Source of the DNA: Candidatus Nealsoniibacteriota bacterium
GTDB lineage: Bacteria > Patescibacteriota > Minisyncoccia > Minisyncoccales > PWPS01
Length of the DNA stretch: 54,069 bases
NCBI GenBank assembly: GCA_003551845.1
Contig: PUNQ01000056.1
Location: forward strand, 1 to 54,069
Direction: 5' to 3'
Shown here: one piece after another, positions 32,911-41,094 of the stretch
Numbering within the stretch: the first letter of the stretch is position 1
Layout: each line of letters opens with the position of its first letter
Position numbers and translations under genes: made by a program
Notes under the pieces: generated by a model
What the model was told of the DNA's origin: nothing
The model's database searches: none
The model's input: the letters and a program-made list of their open reading frames with translations, nothing else

Positions 32911-34065
32911 TCAAGTTAAAACACGTTTATTTTCAATGGCTTGCCCCTTCAGGTCTTCGAGATCCAGCTCTTCATCCAGCTTCAAAACCTCTTCAAGGTC
33001 GGCATTGGTTTCCGGTCTGCGGGGATTAAAAAGAGTACAGCAATCCTGATCGGGGAGAATGGAAATATCATAAGTCCCTATCTCTTTGGCAATTGAAATT
33101 ATTTCTTCTTTGTTTTCCCCTACGAGGGGTCTGAGGACGGGCAATTCGGTGGCCTGCTCCGTTGCTCGCATGTTGAGAAGGGTTTGAGAGGAAACTTGCC
33201 CCAAACTCTCCCCGGTAACCAAAGCGGACGCAGATCGACTGTCAGCTATTTTCGTAGCAATCTCAAGCATTACTCTCCTATAAAATATTATCCTGAATTT
33301 TTCCGGAATCTCCAACTTTATCCTTTTTTGCACTTCCCCGAAAGGAATTAATAGCAGTTTCGATTCGGGAGAATATCTTTTCAAGACTTCAAATATTTTT
33401 TCACTTTTTTTTATCGAATCATCGGATAAAAGCGGGTAGGCGTGGAAATGGACGTAATCGAGCCCCAATCCCCGCTTCATCATTTTGAACCCGGCCACCG
33501 GAGAATCTATTCCTCCGGAAAGGAGCATTATCGCTTTTCCGCTCGAGTAAACCGGCAAGCCTCCGTAACCTTTTACTTTCTTAAAATATATGTAGCTTCC
33601 GTTACGAGTAATTTCCACGCTGATATTGAGGTCAAAATTCTCCAAATCAACATTCCATCCGAATCTTTCAACTATCGTCGCCCCGATTTTTCGACTTACT
33701 TCCGGAGAATCGAGGGGAAAACTCTTATCCGATCTTTTAGTGGTCACTCGAAAAGATTGAGGAGAAAAGCCTCCATCATCCAAAATCCGTATCACCTCTT
33801 TTTTTATTTTTTCCAGATCGGATTCCGTTTTTTGGGCGAATGAAAAATAAGCCAATCCAAAAACTTTTAAAAGTCTGTCTTCAATTTCACCTTTTTCAGC
33901 TTGATCGGTGAGTTTTGCCACCACCCTTCCTTCCGGCCTTTTTACCGACTCCAAAAAGCAATCCGGAAGAGCCGATTTTATATTGGAAACCAATCTTTTT
34001 TCAAAAAGACTTCTGTTTTTTCCTTTCAGCCCTATCTCAGAATAATGGCAAAGAAGATAATTCAT
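32911..34065 (-). CDS. thiI: tRNA 4-thiouridine sulfurtransferase ThiI
   Basis: Makes 4-thiouridine at tRNA position 8 with ATP and persulfide sulfur from IscS. 384 residues: N-terminal ferredoxin-like domain (LLCHYSEIGLKGKNRSLFE), THUMP domain (about 70-165), and an adenylating PP-loop domain with MLLSGGIDSPVAGF (about 181-194). The rhodanese domain of E. coli ThiI is missing, as in Bacillus; DQDCCTLFNPRRP near residue 340 holds a cysteine pair in the region where sulfur may be received. Overlaps the DUF1858 gene by four bases. Confidence 0.92.
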   Translation of the reverse strand: MNYLLCHYSEIGLKGKNRSLFEKRLVSNIKSALPDCFLESVKRPEGRVVAKLTDQAEKGEIEDRLLKVFGLAYFSFAQKTESDLEKIKKEVIRILDDGGFSPQSFRVTTKRSDKSFPLDSPEVSRKIGATIVERFGWNVDLENFDLNISVEITRNGSYIYFKKVKGYGGLPVYSSGKAIMLLSGGIDSPVAGFKMMKRGLGLDYVHFHAYPLLSDDSIKKSEKIFEVLKRYSPESKLLLIPFGEVQKRIKLEIPEKFRIIFYRRVMLEIATKIADSRSASALVTGESLGQVSSQTLLNMRATEQATELPVLRPLVGENKEEIISIAKEIGTYDISILPDQDCCTLFNPRRPETNADLEEVLKLDEELDLEDLKGQAIENKRVLT

Positions 34066-34265
34066 TCTGCATCTTGATTTAGCTCTTCCAAAATCTTTTC
34101 CAAGTCAAGGCCGTACTTTTGAGCAACGTCACCTATTTTCAGATATTGAATTTCCATTGAGGCCATTGCGCATCCCAAACAAGGAACTCCGTACTTGGCA
34201 AGAACCCTCCTTCCTTCCGGATGCTTTAAAATTTCTTCCAATGTAGAGTCTTGGTTTACTTTCAT
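34062..34265 (-). CDS. DUF1858 domain protein
   Basis: 67 residues, the DUF1858 fold alone: DSTLEEILKHPEGRRVLAKYG, then CLGCAMASMEI with a CxxC, then IGDVAQKYGLDLEKILEELN. In other organisms this domain is found alone or fused to redox and hybrid-cluster proteins. Here it is translationally coupled to thiI and behind mnmA, so it may carry or sense sulfur or iron-sulfur species in the thiolation pathway; that is inference. Confidence 0.85.
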   Translation of the reverse strand: MKVNQDSTLEEILKHPEGRRVLAKYGVPCLGCAMASMEIQYLKIGDVAQKYGLDLEKILEELNQDAE

Positions 34266-34278
34266 CTTAATTTTAAGC

Positions 34279-35301
34279 TTAATTAATAATTCCTCCTCCC
34301 AAAAGTTGATTCCCTTTATAAAAAACTATCGACTGTCCTCCGGCTATCGCCGTTTGAGGCGCGGAGAATTCAAACTTTTTTTGATTTAAAACTCCCCTCC
34401 CTCTCGGTGCATTATATCTTATCTTCGCCTCCGCCGACAAGGGAAAATCGATGTCTTCAAAAAAATTTTCTTCTCTGAAACAAACCTCTTTTTTTTCCAG
34501 TTCGGATCTATTTTTGGTAACCACCAAGACATTTCTTTTTATATCTTTTTCCAAAACGTAATAAGGGCCACCGGAAAGACCGATTCCCTTTCTTTGTCCG
34601 ATGGTATAAACGGGAAGACCTACGTGGGTCCCCAATTTTTTTCCCTCCGTATTCTCTATATCTCCCGGATAAAGGTTCAACCGCCCTTCCAGATAACTTT
34701 TCAAATTTCTATCCACAAAACAGACTTCCTGTGATTCCCGTACCGAAGCAGTCGGCAAATTAAGCTCATGAGCTTTTTCTCTAACCTCCATCTTGGTTAG
34801 CTCGGCAAGTGGAAAGAGCGATTTTTTCAGCAGTTTCTTCTCCAGTGCCCATAAAAAATAACTTTGATCTTTTTCTTCATCTTCGGCAACGAAAATCTTT
34901 CCGTCTTCGGTTTTTGCATAATGGCCCGTAGCTATGAACGAGGCATTAAAATCCCTCAATTTATCGAAAAGGACTTTGAATTTAACTCGCTTATTACAAA
35001 CTATGCACGGGTTGGGAGTTTCCCCTTGCTGATAACTTTTTAAAAAATATTCAATAACTATATTCCTGAATTTTTCCCTAACATCAATCAAATAAAAAGG
35101 GGTTTTTAATTTTTGGCAAACTTTTCGAGCCCTCCTTTCCGCCTCGGATCCGCAACAATCATTATTTCTTTTTTGAAATTTTAAAAAAACCGCAACGGGT
35201 GAAAATCCTCTTTCTTTCAAAAGAGCTAAAGACACGGAGGAATCGACCCCTCCGGAAACACCCACGACTACTTTTCTATTTTTTTGACTCATAATCTTCA
35301 A
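34279..35301 (-). CDS. mnmA: tRNA-specific 2-thiouridylase
   Basis: Thiolates U34 of Lys, Glu and Gln tRNAs using sulfur from IscS. 340 residues. PP-loop VVVGVSGGVDSSVS near residue 11; catalytic cysteines in NPCIVCNKRVKF (about residue 98) and SQEVCFVD (about residue 191); conserved GLPVYTIGQRKGIGL and a C-terminal beta-barrel ending TAIAGGQSIVFYKG. The start could be the first ATG or the ATG three codons later; both overlap the end of iscU. Confidence 0.94.
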   Translation of the reverse strand: MKIMSQKNRKVVVGVSGGVDSSVSLALLKERGFSPVAVFLKFQKRNNDCCGSEAERRARKVCQKLKTPFYLIDVREKFRNIVIEYFLKSYQQGETPNPCIVCNKRVKFKVLFDKLRDFNASFIATGHYAKTEDGKIFVAEDEEKDQSYFLWALEKKLLKKSLFPLAELTKMEVREKAHELNLPTASVRESQEVCFVDRNLKSYLEGRLNLYPGDIENTEGKKLGTHVGLPVYTIGQRKGIGLSGGPYYVLEKDIKRNVLVVTKNRSELEKKEVCFREENFFEDIDFPLSAEAKIRYNAPRGRGVLNQKKFEFSAPQTAIAGGQSIVFYKGNQLLGGGIIN

Positions 35302-35650
35302 CCGCCGCCTTCAGCCCTTTTTGAGCCAGATCGGCACAATGAACTTTGGTTTGCGGCAAAGAGCCCAGATTATCAACCAAATCTTGGAAGGTTATTTTTA
35401 AAGCATCTTCTATTTTTTTCCCTTGAGCCATTTCACAAATCATATCCGAAGTGGCAATAGCGGCAGCACAACCAAGAGTCTTAAAACGCATCTCCTTAAT
35501 AGTGTCGTCTTTCACTTTTATGTAAATGGTCATCAGGTCACCGCAACGGGGATTACCCACCTCTCCGACTCCGTCAGCATCCTCAATTTCTCCCATATTT
35601 TCCGGATTAAGAAAATGCTTCATCGCTTTATCAGAATAACTTTTCTTCAT
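35276..35650 (-). CDS. iscU: iron-sulfur cluster scaffold IscU
   Basis: Scaffold on which [2Fe-2S] clusters are built from IscS sulfur. 124 residues; the three cluster cysteines are C36 (NPRCGDLM, with the aspartate after CG), C61 (LGCAAAIA) and C105 (VHCADLA). The LPPVK chaperone-recognition motif of E. coli is replaced by LPQTKVHC, so HscA-type handling is doubtful, and no hscA/hscB or fdx follows. Between iscS and mnmA. Confidence 0.94.
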   Translation of the reverse strand: MKKSYSDKAMKHFLNPENMGEIEDADGVGEVGNPRCGDLMTIYIKVKDDTIKEMRFKTLGCAAAIATSDMICEMAQGKKIEDALKITFQDLVDNLGSLPQTKVHCADLAQKGLKAAVEDYESKK

Positions 35651-35689
35651 AATTGTTTTTATTTTATATTTTTCATCGGAAATCGAAGC

Positions 35690-36838
35690 TTATCTTCCCG
35701 ATATCTTTCTTAACGAAGTTATAATTTTCGGTAAAAGCTCTAAAAAGAAATCGATATCTTTTTTGGTCGTATTTCTTCCCAAAGAAACTCTCAGAGAGCT
35801 ATGCGCTTCAAGATCTTTCAGCCCTATTGCCCTGAGTACATGTGAAGCTTCCAGATTGTTACTCGAGCAAGCTGAACCCGTTGAAACGGCAACACCCTCC
35901 TGATCAAACATCAATACGATCGATTCGCCTTCCGCTCCCTCAAAGCTGAAGTTGGCATTATTGGAGAGTCTTCTCTTTCTCGGTCCGTTGAGCGAGGTTC
36001 CTTTTAATTTTAAGACTTGATCAATCAGATAATCTCTCAGTTTTTCGGTTTTTTCTTTTTCCCTCTCCTTCTCAATAAGTTCCACCGCCTTGCCCATCCC
36101 TACAATTAAGGGAGTGTTGTAGGTTCCCGATCTGATACCCATTTCTTGTCCTCCTCCAAAGATTATGGGGTCGATATCCACCGAAGAATTTTTGTAGAGT
36201 GCACCAATGCCTTTGGGTCCGTAAATTTTGTGACCACTCAAGGTTAATCCGTCAACATTCAAGCTATCGACATCACAATTCAAATAACCCGCAGCTTGTG
36301 CCGCATCGGTATGAAAACGTATCTTTCTCTCTCTGTCTTTATTTTTTTTCGAGATCAGCTCACCCATCTTTTTTATCTCTTGTATAGCTCCAATTTCATT
36401 ATTGGCATACATTATGGAAACCAAAACCGTCTTTTCATTTATTGCTTCTTCCAAATCTTCAAGGCTTACAAAGCCGTTTTTGTCAACCGGCAAAACGGTG
36501 AAGTCGGCTCCGGATTCTTTTACGGTTTCCAAAACGGCATCATGCTCTATGGGAGAGGTTATTACATGAGAATCCTCATATGAGTTCAAGACTCCTAAAA
36601 TAAAAATATTATTGGCTTCAGTAGCCGAACCGGTAAATATAATTTCTTCGGCTTCACAATTTAAAAAATCGGCTACTTTTTGGCGTGCATCATCTATTCC
36701 GACCCTCGCTTCCTGACCGAACGAATGAATTGAAGAAGGGTTTCCGTATTTTTCGTTAAAATAAGGCTCCATCGCCTTCAAAACCTTTTCATCCACGGGA
36801 GTCGTGGAAGCGTTGTCCAGATATATTTTTTTATTCAT
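35690..36838 (-). CDS. iscS: cysteine desulfurase (IscS/NifS)
   Basis: PLP enzyme that gives persulfide sulfur for clusters and tRNA thiolation. 382 residues: YLDNASTTPVDEKVL start, HTDAAQAAGYL, PLP lysine in GLTLSGHKIYGPKG (about residue 203), RSGTYNTPLIVGM and the catalytic cysteine loop STGSACSSNN (about residue 322). The short ACSS loop fits class I enzymes. Seven bases after the Rrf2 gene. Confidence 0.95.
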   Translation of the reverse strand: MNKKIYLDNASTTPVDEKVLKAMEPYFNEKYGNPSSIHSFGQEARVGIDDARQKVADFLNCEAEEIIFTGSATEANNIFILGVLNSYEDSHVITSPIEHDAVLETVKESGADFTVLPVDKNGFVSLEDLEEAINEKTVLVSIMYANNEIGAIQEIKKMGELISKKNKDRERKIRFHTDAAQAAGYLNCDVDSLNVDGLTLSGHKIYGPKGIGALYKNSSVDIDPIIFGGGQEMGIRSGTYNTPLIVGMGKAVELIEKEREKEKTEKLRDYLIDQVLKLKGTSLNGPRKRRLSNNANFSFEGAEGESIVLMFDQEGVAVSTGSACSSNNLEASHVLRAIGLKDLEAHSSLRVSLGRNTTKKDIDFFLELLPKIITSLRKISGR

Positions 36839-36844
36839 AATGAC

Positions 36845-37240
36845 TTATTTGTTTTTATCAACTATGCTTTTTACGGTAATTAATTCCAGCTTACTTTTAA
36901 CTTCTTGATCCAATCTTTTCCAGGTCGGAGCAACGGGACAGTCGGTAATCCTTTTACAGCTTTCATCAATACACTCAACCAAAGAAAGATTGGCTTCCAA
37001 GCTTTCAAGAATCATTCTTAAATTTATCTTTTCCGGCTTCATGGCCAGGGCGTAGCCACCGGAAGGGCCTCTTTTGGATTTTACGAAACCGGCCTTTTCC
37101 AGCTCAGTAAAAATTTTCTCCAAATAGTCGGGTGAAATTTCCTCTTTTTCTGCAACTTCCTTCATTGTCAGATACTCATCGGATTCGGCTAACCTGAAAA
37201 GCCCCCTTAATCCGTATTGTGATTTTTTTGATATCTTCAT
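36845..37240 (-). CDS. Rrf2-family (IscR-like) iron-sulfur regulator
   Basis: 131 residues from the ATG at 37240; a longer frame from 37288 would run across the operator, and family members start MKISKKSQYGLRGL. Winged helix-turn-helix with EVAEKEEISPDYLEKIF and KRGPSGGYALA in the wing. Three cysteines C90, C95, C101 (VECIDESCKRITDCPVAP) correspond to the cluster ligands of IscR, so it probably senses the cell's Fe-S supply. It heads the isc-thiolation operon, and a pseudo-palindrome typical of this family lies just after the promoter. Confidence 0.9.
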   Translation of the reverse strand: MKISKKSQYGLRGLFRLAESDEYLTMKEVAEKEEISPDYLEKIFTELEKAGFVKSKRGPSGGYALAMKPEKINLRMILESLEANLSLVECIDESCKRITDCPVAPTWKRLDQEVKSKLELITVKSIVDKNK

Positions 37241-37274
37241 AGATTGTAGATCATGGGGGGTAACAATTAAAAAA

Positions 37275-37293
37275 ACCGACTGTAACACTCGGT
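37275..37293. promoter_or_regulatory. Rrf2/IscR-like operator
   Basis: Minus strand ACCGAGT-GTTAC-AGTCGGT: half sites GAGT and AGTC five bases apart, flanked by CC and GG. The spacing and AGTCGG half site agree with the general IscR/Rrf2 type-1 pattern (GACT, five bases, AGTC). It covers the expected transcription start, a repressor position. Confidence 0.65.
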
Positions 37294-37296
37294 ATT

Positions 37297-37325
37297 ATGA
37301 TAGCAGACCGATTAGAGTTAGTCAA
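37297..37325 (-). promoter_or_regulatory. promoter of the isc-thiolation operon
   Basis: Minus-strand TTGACT (37325-37320), 17 bases, TATCAT (37302-37297). Confidence 0.7.
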
Positions 37326-37347
37326 TCATCAATTTTATTCCTAAAAA

Positions 37348-38175
37348 TCAATCAATTCGAAAGCAATGCTTGCAAATTTCTCTTTCCGGTTTTCCGGAAA
37401 GAAGATCTTTTTTTACATTTTTAAAACTTTCATCTCTCCATATTTTTAAAAGATTTTTTTCTTTCACATTTCCGAATTTATTTTCAGAAAAATAATCATC
37501 AAAACAAAGAATTACATTTCCATCCACATCCACGGTAAGTTGCAAACTGGGGAATATGCAGCTGGTTTTAACTTCTTTATTTTCAACCTCCAAAAGCCCC
37601 CCTCTCGTGGAGAGTATCCTTTCCGTTATCTTTTTTTTAATAACGGTATTTTTACCACCGGTCATCTTTTTAATCTTTTGATATTTTTTATTCACATTCT
37701 CTCCATGAAGTGAAACAGCCAACAAAACATCATTTTCTTTTAATCTTTTATAAAGTTTTTCGGTCAGCATATCACCATTGGTATAAATAATTATTTTCGC
37801 CTTTTTCAATTTTTTTCGAACATAGCGAACATGCCTGACGATATCATCATCAAGCAGAGGCTCATAATACCCACTGAAGCAAACTTTTTCAGAATAATTG
37901 ATATTTTCCAATTCTCTTACTATTTTTTTAAAAATTTTGAAACTCATTTTTCTTTCATCATTCTTTTCGGGAAATTTCGATTTGGGGCAATAACTACATT
38001 TCCTGTTACATCTTCTTCCCAGCTCTATATTGATTTGATTAAAAATTCTTCCGTCTCCATATTTAATTTTGTTTTTAATTCGAATAAAAAAAAGGTATGC
38101 TTTTGCCAAAAAGCTTCTCAGTGCTCCGTTCACTCTTTTTGATTGGCGAATAATTATTTCATCTATAATTTTCAT
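37348..38175 (-). CDS. radical SAM protein with SPASM-type C-terminus
   Basis: 275 residues. The [4Fe-4S]/SAM motif is CNRKCSYC (about residues 56-63) after NIELGRR; then SFKIFKKIVRELENI, a FSGYYEPLLDDD strand in the position of the usual GGEPL motif, and TNGDML. Extra cysteines towards the end (SCIFPSLQLTVDVDGNVILC, and ICKHCF) form a SPASM-like auxiliary cluster site. The substrate is unknown. It overlaps the aminotransferase gene by four bases and is the last gene of the modification cluster. Confidence 0.85.
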   Translation of the reverse strand: MKIIDEIIIRQSKRVNGALRSFLAKAYLFFIRIKNKIKYGDGRIFNQINIELGRRCNRKCSYCPKSKFPEKNDERKMSFKIFKKIVRELENINYSEKVCFSGYYEPLLDDDIVRHVRYVRKKLKKAKIIIYTNGDMLTEKLYKRLKENDVLLAVSLHGENVNKKYQKIKKMTGGKNTVIKKKITERILSTRGGLLEVENKEVKTSCIFPSLQLTVDVDGNVILCFDDYFSENKFGNVKEKNLLKIWRDESFKNVKKDLLSGKPEREICKHCFRID

Positions 38176-39359
38176 CTTGAAATTTTGTTTATCTTTTCAG
38201 CTATCTTTTTCACCTCTTTATTTTTAAGTCCGCAATAAAGAGGAAGCTGAATGATGCTGTCATAAACACTCTCCGCTTTTTTAAAATTTTTATCTTCAAC
38301 ACAAAGATCCATTATCTCATCTTCAATTGCTATGTCGACACCTTCGGAAAACATCTTTTTACTTATGATCTTACTGTCTTTGTCCGTTTTTAAAATTAAA
38401 AAATAGTTTGAATACTCCGAATTCATTCCCGATGGCCTTTCATCAAGAAGTTTTTTGCTAAGATTGACTTCATAGGTTTCAAGCTTATTTTTAATTTTTT
38501 GCTGTCTCTCTTCGAAAGATTTAAGTTCTGTGTTTCCGATAAAAGAAAGGAATGGGGATAATTTTTCTTTTTTCCAGTTTTTTTTATGAGAATTATGGAT
38601 TTTTTTTATTGTTTTCTTAATTTTTTTATTTTTCAGGAAAAACTTCAACAATCTGATAATGGGGGTTTTTAAAACTAATAACAAAAAATAATAATAAAAA
38701 ACCTTCTTTAAAGTCTCTCTTTTCTTCATTTCTTCATATCCGGAATAATCTTTTTCTATCTTTTTAAGATATTCTTTCTTCCCGACCAGCAAAGCGCCTC
38801 CTTCAAGTGTTTTTAGCGTCTTTATGTAGTTAAAGCTGAAAAGTGCAAAGTCGCCGAAAATTCCCAGGCTTTTGTTCTCGTACTCGGATCCGAAAGAGTG
38901 GGCGCAATCCTCTATTATTAAAATGTCTTCTTTCTTGTCTTTCACCTTTGCAATGAAATCATCGACATCCCCACATATTCCGAACATGTGCGATAAAATA
39001 ATAAAACGAGTATCTTCCGATATTTTTTCCAAAACATCTTCAAGGTCATTGGATAAATTGTTCTCATCTATATCGCAAAAGACGGGAACGAGCCCCTTTG
39101 ATTTGAAAATCGGAATTAGTACTTTTAAATAATAGTTGGGAACTATGATTTCCGAACCGGATTCATACGGAACATTATCAAAAATAAGATGAAAAGATTG
39201 TCTGCCGCCTCCCAGCAAAAAAATATTTTCACTCGAAAGATATTCCTGAAGACCGGCCCTGAATTTTTCCGGATAGACTTTCTTTTTTTTATCCTTAATC
39301 CAATCAACAATAATCGGGGCCAGGTTATTATACAAACTTATGTCTCTTCTCGGAATCAT
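38172..39359 (-). CDS. DegT/DnrJ/EryC1-type sugar aminotransferase
   Basis: PLP enzyme of the family that aminates nucleotide-linked keto sugars. 395 residues. Landmarks: FLLGGGRQSFHLIF, IIVPNYYLKVLIPIF near the start, IIEDCAHSFGSEY with the PLP-ring aspartate (about residue 152), FSFNYIKTLKTLEGGALLV with the Schiff-base lysine (about residue 186) and the C-terminal SIIQLPLYCGLKNKEV. The middle (residues about 215-270) is unusually lysine and hydrophobic rich. Four-base overlaps on both sides place it between the carbamoyltransferase and a radical SAM enzyme. Confidence 0.87.
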   Translation of the reverse strand: MIPRRDISLYNNLAPIIVDWIKDKKKKVYPEKFRAGLQEYLSSENIFLLGGGRQSFHLIFDNVPYESGSEIIVPNYYLKVLIPIFKSKGLVPVFCDIDENNLSNDLEDVLEKISEDTRFIILSHMFGICGDVDDFIAKVKDKKEDILIIEDCAHSFGSEYENKSLGIFGDFALFSFNYIKTLKTLEGGALLVGKKEYLKKIEKDYSGYEEMKKRETLKKVFYYYFLLLVLKTPIIRLLKFFLKNKKIKKTIKKIHNSHKKNWKKEKLSPFLSFIGNTELKSFEERQQKIKNKLETYEVNLSKKLLDERPSGMNSEYSNYFLILKTDKDSKIISKKMFSEGVDIAIEDEIMDLCVEDKNFKKAESVYDSIIQLPLYCGLKNKEVKKIAEKINKISR

Positions 39360-41047
39360 GGTCTTTTTACTAAAAAGTTATTTATCGCCAAATAATCGAG
39401 ATCGGAATCCAAGAAGCTTGCGATCGCTTGATCCGGTGTCATTACTATCGGCTCTCCGTGAGCATTAAAGCTCGTGTTTATTATTGCCGGAATTCCTGTT
39501 AACTCATAATAATTATCTAAAACTTCATAAAAACTCCGATTATCCTCTTCGGAAACAATTTGAGGCCGGGCGGTTTTGTCAACATGAACCGCTGCAGGAC
39601 ACTTATCGATCATATATTCGGTAACATTGAAAGATATGTTCATGAATTTCGAAGTAAATTCAGCGCCTGATAAATTTTTAACGCACTTGTCGGCAAATTT
39701 ATCAATTATGGCCGGAGCAAATGGCATAAATTCAGTTCTATTCAATTTTTTATTTAAAATATCATTTATTTTCGGGTTCGTCGCTTGAACCAAAATACTT
39801 CTATTTCCGAGAGCTCTGGGACCGTATTCCATCTTTCCGTTAAAACGGGCGACAATATTTCCTTCGGCAATAATTTCGGCAATTTCCATCTCTATGTTTT
39901 GGCATCGCTCATACTTCATGTCGGATTTTTGTAGAGCTTTTTCAACACTTTTATCATCATACCGAGGACCCTTGAATACATTTTTTAAAACATTTCCTTT
40001 CTCAGCCAAGCTCAATATTGCTCCGTGTGACAATCCGCTGTCACTCATAGCGGGATAAATATAAATTCTCCGAACCTCTTCGAGTTCATGAATCCTTTGA
40101 TTCAGCTTAACATTTGCGAAGACGCCACCGGCCAAACACACATTTTCATGTTTCGTTTCTTTCAAGTAGTGGGATATTATTCTGCATATGTATTTTTCCG
40201 TATTTTTTTGTAGCCATGCAGCTATATCTTCCACGGAGTGTAAAGACAACTTCTTTTTTAGCTTTTTCAGTCCTTTCGCGCCATGTGCTCCGGTATATTT
40301 CAATTTCATATCGGAAGTGAGTTTGAAAGGAAATTTTTCATCTACCATCTTCGAATCTCCAAAAGCGGCAAGTCCGGTAATTTTTCCTTCATGCCTATGC
40401 TTTTTATATCCGCAAAGCTCGGTGATCATCGAGTAAAACAATCCGAAAGAATCCAAACTGTCTGCAGAAAACAAGGTCTCGAATTTACCTTCCCGAACTG
40501 AAAATAATTTTCCGGAATATCCGTCCCCGAACCCGTCAAAAGTGGCCACTAAAGCCTCTGAGAATCCGGAACAATGAAAAGCCGTTCCGGCGTGAGCGGG
40601 ATGATGCTCTATAAAAGAAATCGGCTTATTCCCAAGCGGTTCGGGCAACCTCCTTCTGATTAATTTTTCCGACACTTTCTCAATTACCGATGCGACTTTT
40701 GAATTCGGCTTTATACGTGAATTTAATTTCAAACGATACTCGATAAAATCTATTAAAAAACGAGAAAAAGAGTCTTCCTTTTTTTCATATTTATCCATTT
40801 TTTCCAATTTGGAAGAAAAACGAGTGGCTAAAGTCGGAGTGAGTATTCCTGCAACAACTATACGATCAATATTTTTCGCTTCTTGCGGGAAATTATTTAC
40901 AAAATAGTCAATTGCTTTTTTCGGATGACCTCCCTGTGTTTTTTTTCTCGTTAATCTTTCCTCATTCAAGGCAAAAATTAATCGCCCGTTCTCCGAATAA
41001 GCAATTCCGGAATCGGTTATGGTATCTGTTATTCCGAGAATTTTCAT
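39356..41047 (-). CDS. NodU/TobZ-family carbamoyltransferase
   Basis: Transfers carbamoyl from carbamoyl phosphate to a hydroxyl of a sugar or natural product. 563 residues: KILGITDTITDSGIAYSENG start, NEERLTRKKTQGGHP, EHHPAHAGTAFHCSGF and ATFDGFGDG in the Kae1-like N-terminal domain, then ENVCLAGGVFANVKLN, GKMEYGPRALGNRSIL and the C-terminal YYELTGIPAIINTSFNAHGEPIV. Metal and nucleotide ligands of the TsaD/Kae1 fold are present (HHPAH). Neighbours suggest a carbamoylated glycan or lipid as product. Confidence 0.92.
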   Translation of the reverse strand: MKILGITDTITDSGIAYSENGRLIFALNEERLTRKKTQGGHPKKAIDYFVNNFPQEAKNIDRIVVAGILTPTLATRFSSKLEKMDKYEKKEDSFSRFLIDFIEYRLKLNSRIKPNSKVASVIEKVSEKLIRRRLPEPLGNKPISFIEHHPAHAGTAFHCSGFSEALVATFDGFGDGYSGKLFSVREGKFETLFSADSLDSFGLFYSMITELCGYKKHRHEGKITGLAAFGDSKMVDEKFPFKLTSDMKLKYTGAHGAKGLKKLKKKLSLHSVEDIAAWLQKNTEKYICRIISHYLKETKHENVCLAGGVFANVKLNQRIHELEEVRRIYIYPAMSDSGLSHGAILSLAEKGNVLKNVFKGPRYDDKSVEKALQKSDMKYERCQNIEMEIAEIIAEGNIVARFNGKMEYGPRALGNRSILVQATNPKINDILNKKLNRTEFMPFAPAIIDKFADKCVKNLSGAEFTSKFMNISFNVTEYMIDKCPAAVHVDKTARPQIVSEEDNRSFYEVLDNYYELTGIPAIINTSFNAHGEPIVMTPDQAIASFLDSDLDYLAINNFLVKRP

Positions 41048-41094
41048 GTTTTATCGAAATTAGTAACGCTGAATAATTCTATTTTTTCAGATGA

